Positions 1-6,839 of a stretch of DNA of 25,303 nucleotides are shown here, piece by piece. The stretch comes from Candidatus Caenarcanales bacterium (GTDB lineage: Bacteria; Cyanobacteriota; Vampirovibrionia; LMEP-6097), in assembly GCA_022447685.1 (NCBI GenBank), contig JAKVAO010000037.1, positions 1-25,303 of the forward strand, given 5' to 3'. Position 1 is the first letter of the stretch, and each line of letters starts with the position of its first letter. Position numbers and translations under genes: made by a program. The notes beneath the pieces are model-generated. The model ran no database searches, was not told where the DNA came from, and worked only from the letters and a program-made list of their open reading frames with translations.

Positions 1-50
1 TTTACTTAATTTCTTATTGGACATTAATTACCTCAATTTCTTTTCACTTA

Positions 51-305
51 TTGGTATATTTTATCGAGGGGGAGCCATACGGACATGGTAAAAAAAATCT
101 AGCAAATAACATGGCTATGCTTATGATGCTTGATTTCCTGATTGATCAAATTCAGGAGATTTGCTGTAAAGTTTTCTCAGAAATAACCGGCTTCGTTAAC
201 AGGAAAGCCTTGTGGGATTGCATTAGGAGCTTTTTTGGGTCTTTAAAGTTTGATTCTTGGGATGATCTTCTTCGTGCAATTTTAGCCGAGTATTCTACTG
301 CTTGA
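51..305 (+). CDS. Transposase C-terminal fragment (IS remnant)
   Basis: This reads as the last 75 or so residues of a DDE-type transposase. The recognisable part starts at the PYGHGKKNL motif and continues through a hydrophobic LMMLDFLIDQIQE helix and a C-terminal W-D-C-I-R / SWDDLL segment, a pattern I associate with the C-termini of ISNCY/IS4-like transposases; I cannot name the element. The frame stays open to the left edge of the window, but the residues before position 60 do not look like transposase, so the upstream part may be lost, shifted, or outside the window. The TTG at 51 is a nominal start without a ribosome binding site. The catalytic DDE residues are not in the visible part. 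A terminator follows directly. Most likely a dead IS tail. Confidence 0.6.
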   Translation: MVYFIEGEPYGHGKKNLANNMAMLMMLDFLIDQIQEICCKVFSEITGFVNRKALWDCIRSFFGSLKFDSWDDLLRAILAEYSTA

Positions 306-325
306 TTTGATTAACCTAGATAAAA

Positions 326-357
326 AGCTTCCTAAAATACTTAGGAGGCTTTTTTTT
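326..357 (+). terminator. Rho-independent terminator after the transposase fragment
   Basis: A 10-bp stem pairs 326-335 with 341-350 (one G-U pair) around a 5-nt loop, and the T-run 350-357 follows. An A-run at 322-326 precedes it, so it could also act weakly on the other strand. It lies about 20 bases after the transposase stop codon. Between here and the inverted repeat at 539 I see no gene. Confidence 0.85.
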
Positions 358-538
358 GCTGCTCAATTTAATAATACAAAACTAAAAAAACTAATATTCT
401 TACAAAAAAACTACTTCTATATCAAAAACATCCTAAAACGGGAGCTGCTGGATTATTATCAAGCATGTGAATTATCTTACAGTATTAAGCAGTTAAGACA
501 CTTTACCTTTAAGATATTTTCAATTTCACCAAAGAGCC

Positions 539-593
539 AATATTCTACCTTGAAATTTCGAGTTAAGACTCCGAGATTTCAAGGTAGAATATT
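539..593. repeat. 22-bp near-perfect inverted repeat over a promoter
   Basis: The arms 539-560 and 572-593 are complementary in 21 of 22 positions, with the remaining pair a G-U wobble, around an 11-nt spacer. The right arm contains the TAGAAT -10 hexamer (585-590) that should serve the ATPase gene starting at 599. It could be an operator, a stem-loop, or a fused pair of transposon ends. There is no T-run after it, so it is not a typical terminator. Confidence 0.8.
563..590 (+). promoter_or_regulatory. Promoter of the DUF4143 ATPase pseudogene
   Basis: The -10 hexamer TAGAAT is at 585-590 and a weak -35 (TTAAGA) is at 563-568, 16 bases apart. Transcription would start near 597, two bases before the ATG at 599, so the mRNA would be leaderless. 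The promoter overlaps the right arm of the inverted repeat. Confidence 0.45.
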
Positions 594-598
594 ATTAG

Positions 599-1741
599 AT
601 GAAAAGAGAAATCATCAGAAAAAATAAACTTTCAGAGTTGTAAAGAAGCTTTGAAAGACTTTCCTATTGCCTCTATACTCGGACCACGCCAATGTGGCAA
701 AACCACTTTAGCTAAGCAATATATTAGAGAATCAAAGATTAAAGAATATAAATTTTATGACCTAGAGAATCCCTTAGACTATCAGATTTTGAGAAACCCA
801 TTATTTGAACTTGAAAACAAAAAAGAACTTATAGTAATTGATGAAATTCAAGAGGATCCTGGTTTATTTCCAGTATTAAGGGTTTTAGCAGATAAAGGAC
901 AAAAGTTTATAATTCTTGGTAGTGCTTCCCCAAAACTTCTAAAATTAAGCTCTGAGTCTTTAGCTGGGCGAGTTTATCATCTAGAGCTATCTGGCTTTAG
1001 CTTAGATAATTGTAAAAAAAGTGAGCGTGAACAATTATGGCTTAAAGGAGGTTTTCCACTTTCTTTTCTTGCTGAAAATGATTCAAAATCATTAAGCTGG
1101 CGAGAAGAGTTTATAAAAACTTTTCTTGAAAGAGATATCCCTCAACTAGGAATCGATGTTCCAGCAAGAGCACTCAGAAGGTTTTGGATGATGCTTGCTC
1201 ACTATCATGGACAAATTTTCAATGCTTCAGAAATCGCAAAAAGCTTGGACTGTTCTGATAAAACTGCTAGAAACTATTTAGATATTTTAACGGGAACTTA
1301 CATGATTAGAGAATTACAGCCGTGGTTGTATAATACAAAAAACGTTTAGTCAAAAGACCGAAGATTTATTTTAGAGATTCTGGTATTTTCCATGCTCTTA
1401 TGAATATCTCTACTGAAGCTGAATTGAAGTCTAATCCTAAACTTGGTGCGTCTTGGGAAGGCTTTGCCTTAGAGGAAACTATTAAAGTTTTCAAACTAGC
1501 TCATGAAGAATGTTTTTTCTGGAACTTGCATTCTGGAGCGGAGTTAGATTTAGTTTTTATGAAAAACTCTAAACTTATCGGTTGTGAATTTAAATTTAGT
1601 GATGCACCTAAGTTGGAAAAGTCCATGCAGAGTGCTTTAGATGAGTTAGGTTTAGAGGAACTTTATGTAGTTTATCCTGGGAAGAGGGCTTATGCTTTGC
1701 ATGAAAAGGTACAGGTTGTGCCACTTGGAGAGGTTGGTTAA
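599..1741 (+). pseudogene. AAA_14/DUF4143 ATPase, broken by two frame changes
   Basis: The pieces join into one ATPase of about 380 residues, the usual length for the AAA_14 + DUF4143 family. The N-terminus starts at the ATG at 599 (MKREIIRKNKLSEL) in one frame, shifts near 638-644, and continues as KEALKDFPIASILGPRQCGKTT with an intact Walker A. Walker B is LIVIDEIQ. A second shift at the A-run 1336-1341 moves reading into the frame that gives the family's RLVK-P-IYFRDSG motif and then the DUF4143 nuclease-like tail (SWEGFALEE, ELDLVF, CEFKFSD). The second site reads A AAA AAC in frame, a classic -1 slippery heptamer, so recoding is possible there, but the first break makes simple decay more likely. 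These proteins are common accessory ATPases of uncertain role. The 3' end overlaps the convergent AbiJ-like gene by four bases. Sequencing error in both places cannot be excluded. Confidence 0.8.
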
Positions 1742-2607
1742 ATCAAGTTGTACTTATTTGCTTTAGAGATTAGGTAATTTATAAATGCTGAGCATGAAAC
1801 TAACATGTACTTAGCCTCATCAAATCCAATGTCACTTTCATCTAATATTGCATGTCTGATACCATTTTCATCACTTGAATAATTATAAAGTTTTTCAAAC
1901 CCTAGCTGAAGACAAGTATGTAAGTTAAATTTTGTATTCATGAATTTGAGAGATTCACTCAACTTACTTTTACCTGATATTTTTCTCACCAAGGATTCAA
2001 CAGCACTCACAGACTCTTTAATAGAATTTCGATAATCAGGCTCTGGTTTTAAACTTAACTTGGTTAAAGCCATTTTAATATGTTCATGAACACCTTTTAG
2101 TTTCTCGTAATTAGAAGAAAATTTAATGGCTTCATTGATTGAATTTATTTCAGATTCATTAGTTATCGGAGCAAGTAATCCATTGATGAATCTATAGCCG
2201 GATAGTTCTCTTTCTAAGATATGGTTAAAATCTTGTTCTAAATCGCTTAAAATACCTTTATAGCTACAGAAAAACTTATTTGTTGACAATTCAACTAAGT
2301 CAAGAACTTCAAGCCAAGTTAGTTTATAAAAAGAGTTTTTCAACCACATTTGAGGACTAAGCTGAATATCCTTAGAATCTATTGCAACTTTAAAATAGTG
2401 AAACGCACAAAATTCTGCATATTTAGACCAACATTTATATGTTCTGCTGCCCAAAGGCTTATTTTTCTTGTAAGTTGCATCAATTTTATTACAACACCTA
2501 TAAATCAAATTCCACAAAGAATTCCTCAAATCATCGTTCATAGATTCAATCTGAAGTTCTTTATTAACCTCAACAAAACCTAATCTTTCTGAAAATCTTT
2601 TATTCAT
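1738..2607 (-). CDS. AbiJ-like (AbiJ_NTD4) abortive infection protein
   Basis: This 289-residue protein begins with the FSERLGF...QIESMNDDLRNSLWN motif (residues 5-33) typical of the AbiJ N-terminal domain 4 family. The C-terminal half carries the conserved SIKESVSAVESLVRKI (195-210), LGFEKLYNYSSDENGIRHA (235-253) and DEAKYMLVSCSAFINYL (263-279) segments of this family, which is related to HEPN domains. Family knowledge links AbiJ-type proteins to phage abortive infection; a role as an RNase effector is inference. It is cytoplasmic, with no signal peptide. The gene sits between the broken ATPase and a TfoX-domain gene. Its start codon is nearly leaderless behind an extended -10. It appears intact, unlike its neighbour. 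The family call is firm; the biological role is not tested. Confidence 0.8.
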   Translation of the reverse strand: MNKRFSERLGFVEVNKELQIESMNDDLRNSLWNLIYRCCNKIDATYKKNKPLGSRTYKCWSKYAEFCAFHYFKVAIDSKDIQLSPQMWLKNSFYKLTWLEVLDLVELSTNKFFCSYKGILSDLEQDFNHILERELSGYRFINGLLAPITNESEINSINEAIKFSSNYEKLKGVHEHIKMALTKLSLKPEPDYRNSIKESVSAVESLVRKISGKSKLSESLKFMNTKFNLHTCLQLGFEKLYNYSSDENGIRHAILDESDIGFDEAKYMLVSCSAFINYLISKANKYNLI

Positions 2608-2615
2608 TGATGATA

Positions 2616-2650
2616 ATTATGCCATTTTCTTTCCCAAACCTTGCTAAATT
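2616..2650. promoter_or_regulatory. Divergent promoters of the AbiJ-like and TfoX-domain genes
   Basis: On the minus strand TGGCATAAT (2616-2624) is an extended -10 that predicts a start near 2609, two bases before the AbiJ-like ATG. On the plus strand TGCTAAATT (2642-2650) predicts a start at about 2657, directly before the ATG at 2658. The two cores are only about 20 bases apart, so the genes may interfere with each other. Confidence 0.45.
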
Positions 2651-2657
2651 ACTAAAC

Positions 2658-2942
2658 ATGTCCAAAATCCCCACGATCAAAAACTTAGGACCAGTCTGCG
2701 AAGAACTCTTCACCTTAATAGATATCCACACAGCTGAAGAAGTAGCAAAATTAGGCGCAATAGAATCTTATATAAGACTAAAACTCAAAGCTCCAAGAAG
2801 AGTTAACCTAATGTTTCTCTACGCAATTTACACTGGCTTGAGAGGCAGACATTTCAATGACCTATTACCTGAGGAAAAAGAAAAACTAAAAGCAGAAGCT
2901 AATACTAAACTAGAGGCAATCAGAGAAGAAAGTCAACAATAA
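2658..2942 (+). CDS. TfoX C-terminal-domain protein
   Basis: The 94 residues match a stand-alone TfoX C-terminal domain: KNLGPVCEELF, then IHTAEEVAKLGAIESYIRLK, then the LYAIYTGLRGRHFNDLLPEEK segment. The fold is a helix-hairpin-helix-like bundle; in gammaproteobacteria the full-length protein regulates competence, but single C-terminal domains are widespread and their role is unknown. I chose the ATG at 2658 because it gives the usual MSK-x-x-x-KNLG start and lies directly behind an extended -10; in-frame starts also exist at 2607, 2610 and 2619. It is divergent from the AbiJ-like gene and convergent with the helicase, leaving 17 bases between the two stop codons. It may have nothing to do with competence here. 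Confidence 0.8.
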   Translation: MSKIPTIKNLGPVCEELFTLIDIHTAEEVAKLGAIESYIRLKLKAPRRVNLMFLYAIYTGLRGRHFNDLLPEEKEKLKAEANTKLEAIREESQQ

Positions 2943-2959
2943 ATCTCTTGAAAAAGAGC

Positions 2960-5900
2960 TTACCTAAAATCCCCCAACTCCTTATCACTAAACTTATTCA
3001 AATCTATAGATTTAATCTCATTCTCAGACTTATTCTCCAGAATCCGATCAAACTTCTGTTCAAAAGTTCCACGGCTAATCAACCTATGGATAAAGACATC
3101 TTTAGTCTGTCCAATTCTATAGATCCTGTCACTAGCTTGATTTTCCTGAGCCTTATTCCAAGTAAAATCATAATGCACCAAGTGATTTGCTTGAACTAAG
3201 TTCAAGCCAGTACCACCAGCTTTAATAGTGATAATCAAAATTTGTTTTTCTGAAGAATCTGCAAATTCACTTAGAGCATCAGCTCTTTTCTTGGCTGAGA
3301 TTGCACCATGATATAGAAGTGCCTCATGTCCTAAAGCTTTATCCAAAAATACTTTAAGATCTTCTGCTCTTTCCTTAAATTGAGTAAAGATCACGACTTT
3401 CTCTCCAGCATTTAAAATTGGATTTAGAGTATCTAGTAATTTTTCAGCTTTAGCTGAATTCTCTGAGTCATTCAAAAACAATGTTAAATCTCTAAAAGAC
3501 TGTTGAATTAAACGAACACGCTCAACTGGACTTGCTGATTTCAAATTCTCTAAAAATTCTTTATATCTACTCTTATAAATCTCTTTCTGCTCAGGTTTTA
3601 AACTTAGAAGGTGAGTCTCGACATTCTTTTTCACGAAGTCCTCAGCTAAAGCTCCTGTCGACTTCTCTCTTCTCAGCATGAATGGTGCAAGAACATGCTC
3701 CAAAGTTTTCATCTTAGATTTCTCACGATATTTCTCAACCGGTATTGCAAATTCATAGGTAAATTCTTTCAGTGAACGAAGATAAGCAGGGTTTATAAAA
3801 TCAAAGATTGTCCATAAATCACTAAGCTTCTTCTCAATTGGAGTTGCCGTTAAAGCAACTTTACATCTAGCCTGAAGACTTCTCACTAACTGAGATTGCT
3901 TAGAAGCAGGATTTCTAATATTATGCGCTTCATCAAGAACCAAAGTTTCCCAATGATAATTTCCAAGGATATTCAATTTATGCCTATAACTTGTATATGA
4001 AGACACCAAGACATTAACTTGCTCTAAATCTTCAATAGATTGAATCTCTTGAATAGCTTTGACCTTAAGCTTAGGAGCAAACTTAGCACATTCACTTAGC
4101 CAATTCTTAGTTAAAGAACTTGGGCACAGCACCAATGAAATATTTTTCAAACTATCATCCAAATAAATTTTGCTAAACAAAGAGATCACCTGTAAAGTTT
4201 TTCCTAAACCCATATCATCAGCTAAACATGAGCCAAAACCTTTTTGATAATTTTCATAAAGCCAATTGAAACCCTCTAGCTGATGTGGCTTCAAAGTAGC
4301 ATTAAGGGAACTTGGCACTAAGCTTGAAGCTTCTTTACTATCAAAATTTTTACTAGCAAAAGAATTTTCAAAATGACTGTCAAGCTCACTATCTTTCAGC
4401 AAATCCAAATCTCCAGACTTACCCAAACGATAATAGAAGAGTGCGTCCCAAAAATCTGATAACTCAATTAATGGCTTTCGAGAAGATTCTAAGATTAGCT
4501 CTTTATCATTTTCTGCAAGTAGAGTATATCTAGAATTATAGAAGAATAACTCGCTAGGGTTTTCTTTAAGTAAAGTGATGAAAGTCTCTAGCGAAATAGA
4601 TTTATCACCCATTAAAACCTGATACTCAAAACTATAGTGAGAATCTTTACTCATATTGAGCTTTAGACATAAACATGGTTTTATAAGATCCTCTAAAGAT
4701 TCAGGCAAAGATAAACCTAAACCTAGGACTGGCAATATGTGATCCGCTTTAATCAATAAATCTGCAAGAGCGTTTAAACTTAGCTTTGGTTTGGCTTTAG
4801 CTTCAGTACTTACAATTTGCTTCAAAGCTGGAACATAGTCCTGAAGAAGATATAGTTGCTTATAAAGACCTTCTATTCTTTCTGATGGAAAATCTCTTTC
4901 TAGACTTTCTTTATTCAAGTCAGGCTCAAGTCTATCTTTAGCCTCAGAGAGAAGATCTAATAAATTTAAACTCAAACGAAATGAATTTTTAGCTTCCTCT
5001 TCAAGTGCAAGTAATGGTCTTAAATCAAAGTTCTGTAATTCAAGCTTACTCAACCATAGAGCACTTGCATTAATATTATTTTCTTCACTTAAAGTCTGAG
5101 CACTATATTTTTCATCATGCAGAAAGGCTTTGCGAAAATCACTTTTCGGAAAACCTTTAAGATTCTTCACTAAATCTTTCACTAGAAAATTAACTAAATA
5201 TGTGAGCAATTCATCTAGAGCTGCTTTTGACTTAATGAAAAATTCATCTGGACAAAGTCTATAAAGCTCTGCAAGCCTTAAACTAAGCTCATCATTATTA
5301 AATATTGGTTTGTAGCGAATGAAAATAGCGTTAGTGTCATCAACAATTTCTGGAAAATAGAGACCGTTTTTGGAGATTAAAACTGCTGTTTGCAGCATCA
5401 ACAGAGTAAAACAAAGATCAGCTGAATACACGCTGTTCAAATCTTGGTTTAAAGAATAACGTAGTAATTTTTTTATCGGTATAGAAAATTGAAAAAGATC
5501 AAAATAACTAGAAGCCTCTTTGTTAAGACTAAGCTCCAAGTCAGTTTCAGCTTTTCTATTTCTAGATTTATCTAACCATTTATCATACAAAGTATCTGAC
5601 TTAGAAGCAGCTAGATTATAAATCTCCAATAAAAACTGTTTGAAGTCAAGTTCTTCATCAAAACTAGGTTTATCCTCAAGTAAACTTAGAGCAGAAGCAT
5701 AGTCAAAGTGAAGCTTAGAAAGATCTTGATTATAATCTTTCAATCCAGAAACTTTTTCTAGAGAAATATCATCCAAAGCGACTTCAAAATCCTCACAAGC
5801 CTTTAAGATATCCTCAAAGATTTTCAGTTTAGTTTTTTCATCTGTAAAACTAAGCTCAGAGATCAGATTTCCTAGACCTCGAAAATTAAGCCACAGTTTA

Positions 5901-6388
5901 GCGTCTTTATCTATCTCTGCAGCCAATTTATAAACTAAGGCAAGACTATACTCACAAAAGTCACCAGCTTTTGGAAAGCTTGAATTGGAGCTATAACTTG
6001 ACCTAGATTTATAAGTATTAATATTTGCAGGAATTAGTTCAATATCTGAACCAAGCAACTCTTCATTTAGGATACTTGGTAATTTACCTAAAGCTATTTC
6101 CGTTAAAAGTAGAGAACCAGAGGCTAAAAAGTCCTTACAATGAGCCAAATCAGTTTCGTCCAAGGGCTCAAGGGCAAATTCAACCCTAATATTAGTATTT
6201 TCTTCATCGCTGAGTCTAGCTAAAACAGAACCAGCATGAATAGAAATATCGCTAAAATCAGCCGAAAGATTTAGTTCTCTGGCTTTTCTGACAATATCCT
6301 CATCTAAATCTTGGAAAATATACAAAAATTCTTTAGCCCACCAAGAGCTTAAAATAAGATATTTTTCCTTGATAATTCCACGATTCAT
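2960..6388 (-). CDS. SNF2-family helicase with degenerate SWIM N-terminus
   Basis: A 1142-residue SF2 helicase of the SNF2/Rad54-like group, expected to use ATP to translocate on double-stranded DNA. Motif I DDMGLGKT lies near residue 728, motif II DEAH near 820, motif III TATP shortly after, and the C-terminal RecA lobe carries LYHGAISAKKR, AGGTGLNL and QASDRIYRIGQ (about 1085-1095). Residues 1-175 resemble the SWIM zinc-finger protein that in cyanobacteria is often encoded beside such a helicase: a WW pair at 16-17 and CEYSLALVYKLA...FRG at 145-171. The normal CxCx(n)CxH zinc ligands are missing; only C145 remains. The long middle (about 180-680) is rich in Leu, Ser, Asp and Glu and unrecognised. 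A TATAAT -10 sits just before the start. Likely DNA repair or transcription recycling, but the role is inferred. Confidence 0.93.
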   Translation of the reverse strand: MNRGIIKEKYLILSSWWAKEFLYIFQDLDEDIVRKARELNLSADFSDISIHAGSVLARLSDEENTNIRVEFALEPLDETDLAHCKDFLASGSLLLTEIALGKLPSILNEELLGSDIELIPANINTYKSRSSYSSNSSFPKAGDFCEYSLALVYKLAAEIDKDAKLWLNFRGLGNLISELSFTDEKTKLKIFEDILKACEDFEVALDDISLEKVSGLKDYNQDLSKLHFDYASALSLLEDKPSFDEELDFKQFLLEIYNLAASKSDTLYDKWLDKSRNRKAETDLELSLNKEASSYFDLFQFSIPIKKLLRYSLNQDLNSVYSADLCFTLLMLQTAVLISKNGLYFPEIVDDTNAIFIRYKPIFNNDELSLRLAELYRLCPDEFFIKSKAALDELLTYLVNFLVKDLVKNLKGFPKSDFRKAFLHDEKYSAQTLSEENNINASALWLSKLELQNFDLRPLLALEEEAKNSFRLSLNLLDLLSEAKDRLEPDLNKESLERDFPSERIEGLYKQLYLLQDYVPALKQIVSTEAKAKPKLSLNALADLLIKADHILPVLGLGLSLPESLEDLIKPCLCLKLNMSKDSHYSFEYQVLMGDKSISLETFITLLKENPSELFFYNSRYTLLAENDKELILESSRKPLIELSDFWDALFYYRLGKSGDLDLLKDSELDSHFENSFASKNFDSKEASSLVPSSLNATLKPHQLEGFNWLYENYQKGFGSCLADDMGLGKTLQVISLFSKIYLDDSLKNISLVLCPSSLTKNWLSECAKFAPKLKVKAIQEIQSIEDLEQVNVLVSSYTSYRHKLNILGNYHWETLVLDEAHNIRNPASKQSQLVRSLQARCKVALTATPIEKKLSDLWTIFDFINPAYLRSLKEFTYEFAIPVEKYREKSKMKTLEHVLAPFMLRREKSTGALAEDFVKKNVETHLLSLKPEQKEIYKSRYKEFLENLKSASPVERVRLIQQSFRDLTLFLNDSENSAKAEKLLDTLNPILNAGEKVVIFTQFKERAEDLKVFLDKALGHEALLYHGAISAKKRADALSEFADSSEKQILIITIKAGGTGLNLVQANHLVHYDFTWNKAQENQASDRIYRIGQTKDVFIHRLISRGTFEQKFDRILENKSENEIKSIDLNKFSDKELGDFR

Positions 6389-6398
6389 GTAGCTTTTA

Positions 6399-6404
6399 AT
6401 TATA
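6399..6404 (-). promoter_or_regulatory. -10 element of the SNF2 helicase gene
   Basis: A perfect TATAAT on the minus strand predicts transcription from about 6392, four bases before the ATG at 6388. No good -35 is visible. The helicase has no Shine-Dalgarno sequence, so leaderless initiation is likely. Confidence 0.45.
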
Positions 6405-6416
6405 AAGCCTAATCTA

Positions 6417-6507
6417 TGTTATGATCACAGAATCTAAGCTGGAGATACGATCTTTAATTTATTAATGTATTAAGCCTCTAAGTTTGGGTACAATTTAAGA
6501 GGTAATA
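6417..6507 (+). promoter_or_regulatory. Extended -10 promoter and 76-nt leader of the RRM gene
   Basis: TGTTATGAT (6417-6425) is an extended -10, giving a start near 6432 and a leader of about 76 nt. The Shine-Dalgarno AAGAGG is at 6497-6502. A CCTCT at 6475-6479 can pair with the AGAGG at 6498-6502, which would hide the ribosome binding site. Long regulated leaders are known for cold-inducible cyanobacterial rbp genes; a switch here is only a suggestion. Confidence 0.4.
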
Positions 6508-6795
6508 ATGAGCAAAAAACTATATATTGGTAATTTAAACTATTCAGTAACAAATGAAGAATTAATGGAATTCATGTCTTCAATGTGGACTATCACTGAG
6601 TGTAAAGTAATTGAAGGTAAAGGTTTCGCATTTGTGAGCTTTGAGGATGAAGCGACTGCAGCTAAAGCTAAAGAGCAACTCAATGGTCAAGAGTTCAAAG
6701 GAAGACCTTTGAGAGTAGATATCGCTCAAGAGAATAACAATAGAAGAAATAATAATAATAGATCTGGCGGCGGCGGAAGATTCCAGCGCAGATAA
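6508..6795 (+). CDS. rbp: RRM-domain RNA-binding protein, Gly/Asn-rich tail
   Basis: A 95-residue protein with one RNA recognition motif followed by a short disordered tail. RNP2 is LYIGNL (5-10) and RNP1 is KGFAFVSF (38-45), with the aromatic residues needed to stack on RNA bases. The tail (about 76-95) is Asn/Arg-rich and then Gly-rich, ending FQRR. This architecture matches the cyanobacterial Rbp family, whose members bind mRNA and are often cold-regulated; the symbol is a family-level name. The start is well supported by an AAGAGG ribosome binding site five bases upstream. It is transcribed away from the SNF2 helicase. The loop between beta-2 and beta-3 is shorter than in many eukaryotic RRMs, as is common in this bacterial family. 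Confidence 0.92.
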   Translation: MSKKLYIGNLNYSVTNEELMEFMSSMWTITECKVIEGKGFAFVSFEDEATAAKAKEQLNGQEFKGRPLRVDIAQENNNRRNNNNRSGGGGRFQRR

Positions 6796-6800
6796 GAGTA

Positions 6801-6839
6801 TGCTATTATTTTAACCAAATTACAAAGGAGTAATTTGGT
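6801..6839 (+). promoter_or_regulatory. Promoter plus 5'-terminal hairpin with SD in the loop
   Basis: TGCTATTAT (6801-6809) is an extended -10 predicting a transcript start near 6816. The perfect 9-bp inverted repeat 6814-6822 / 6831-6839 encloses an 8-nt loop, CAAAGGAG, which is the Shine-Dalgarno sequence itself. The transcript would therefore begin with a stem-loop showing the ribosome binding site in its loop, with the GTG start (6838) at the base of the stem. Confidence 0.65.

Noticed and set aside
307..627. A 106-codon open frame on the plus strand
   Set aside because: It runs through a terminator and both arms of an inverted repeat and has no protein-like pattern.
2944..2957. Terminator between the TfoX-like gene and the SNF2 helicase
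   Set aside because: Only a 5-bp stem without a T-run.
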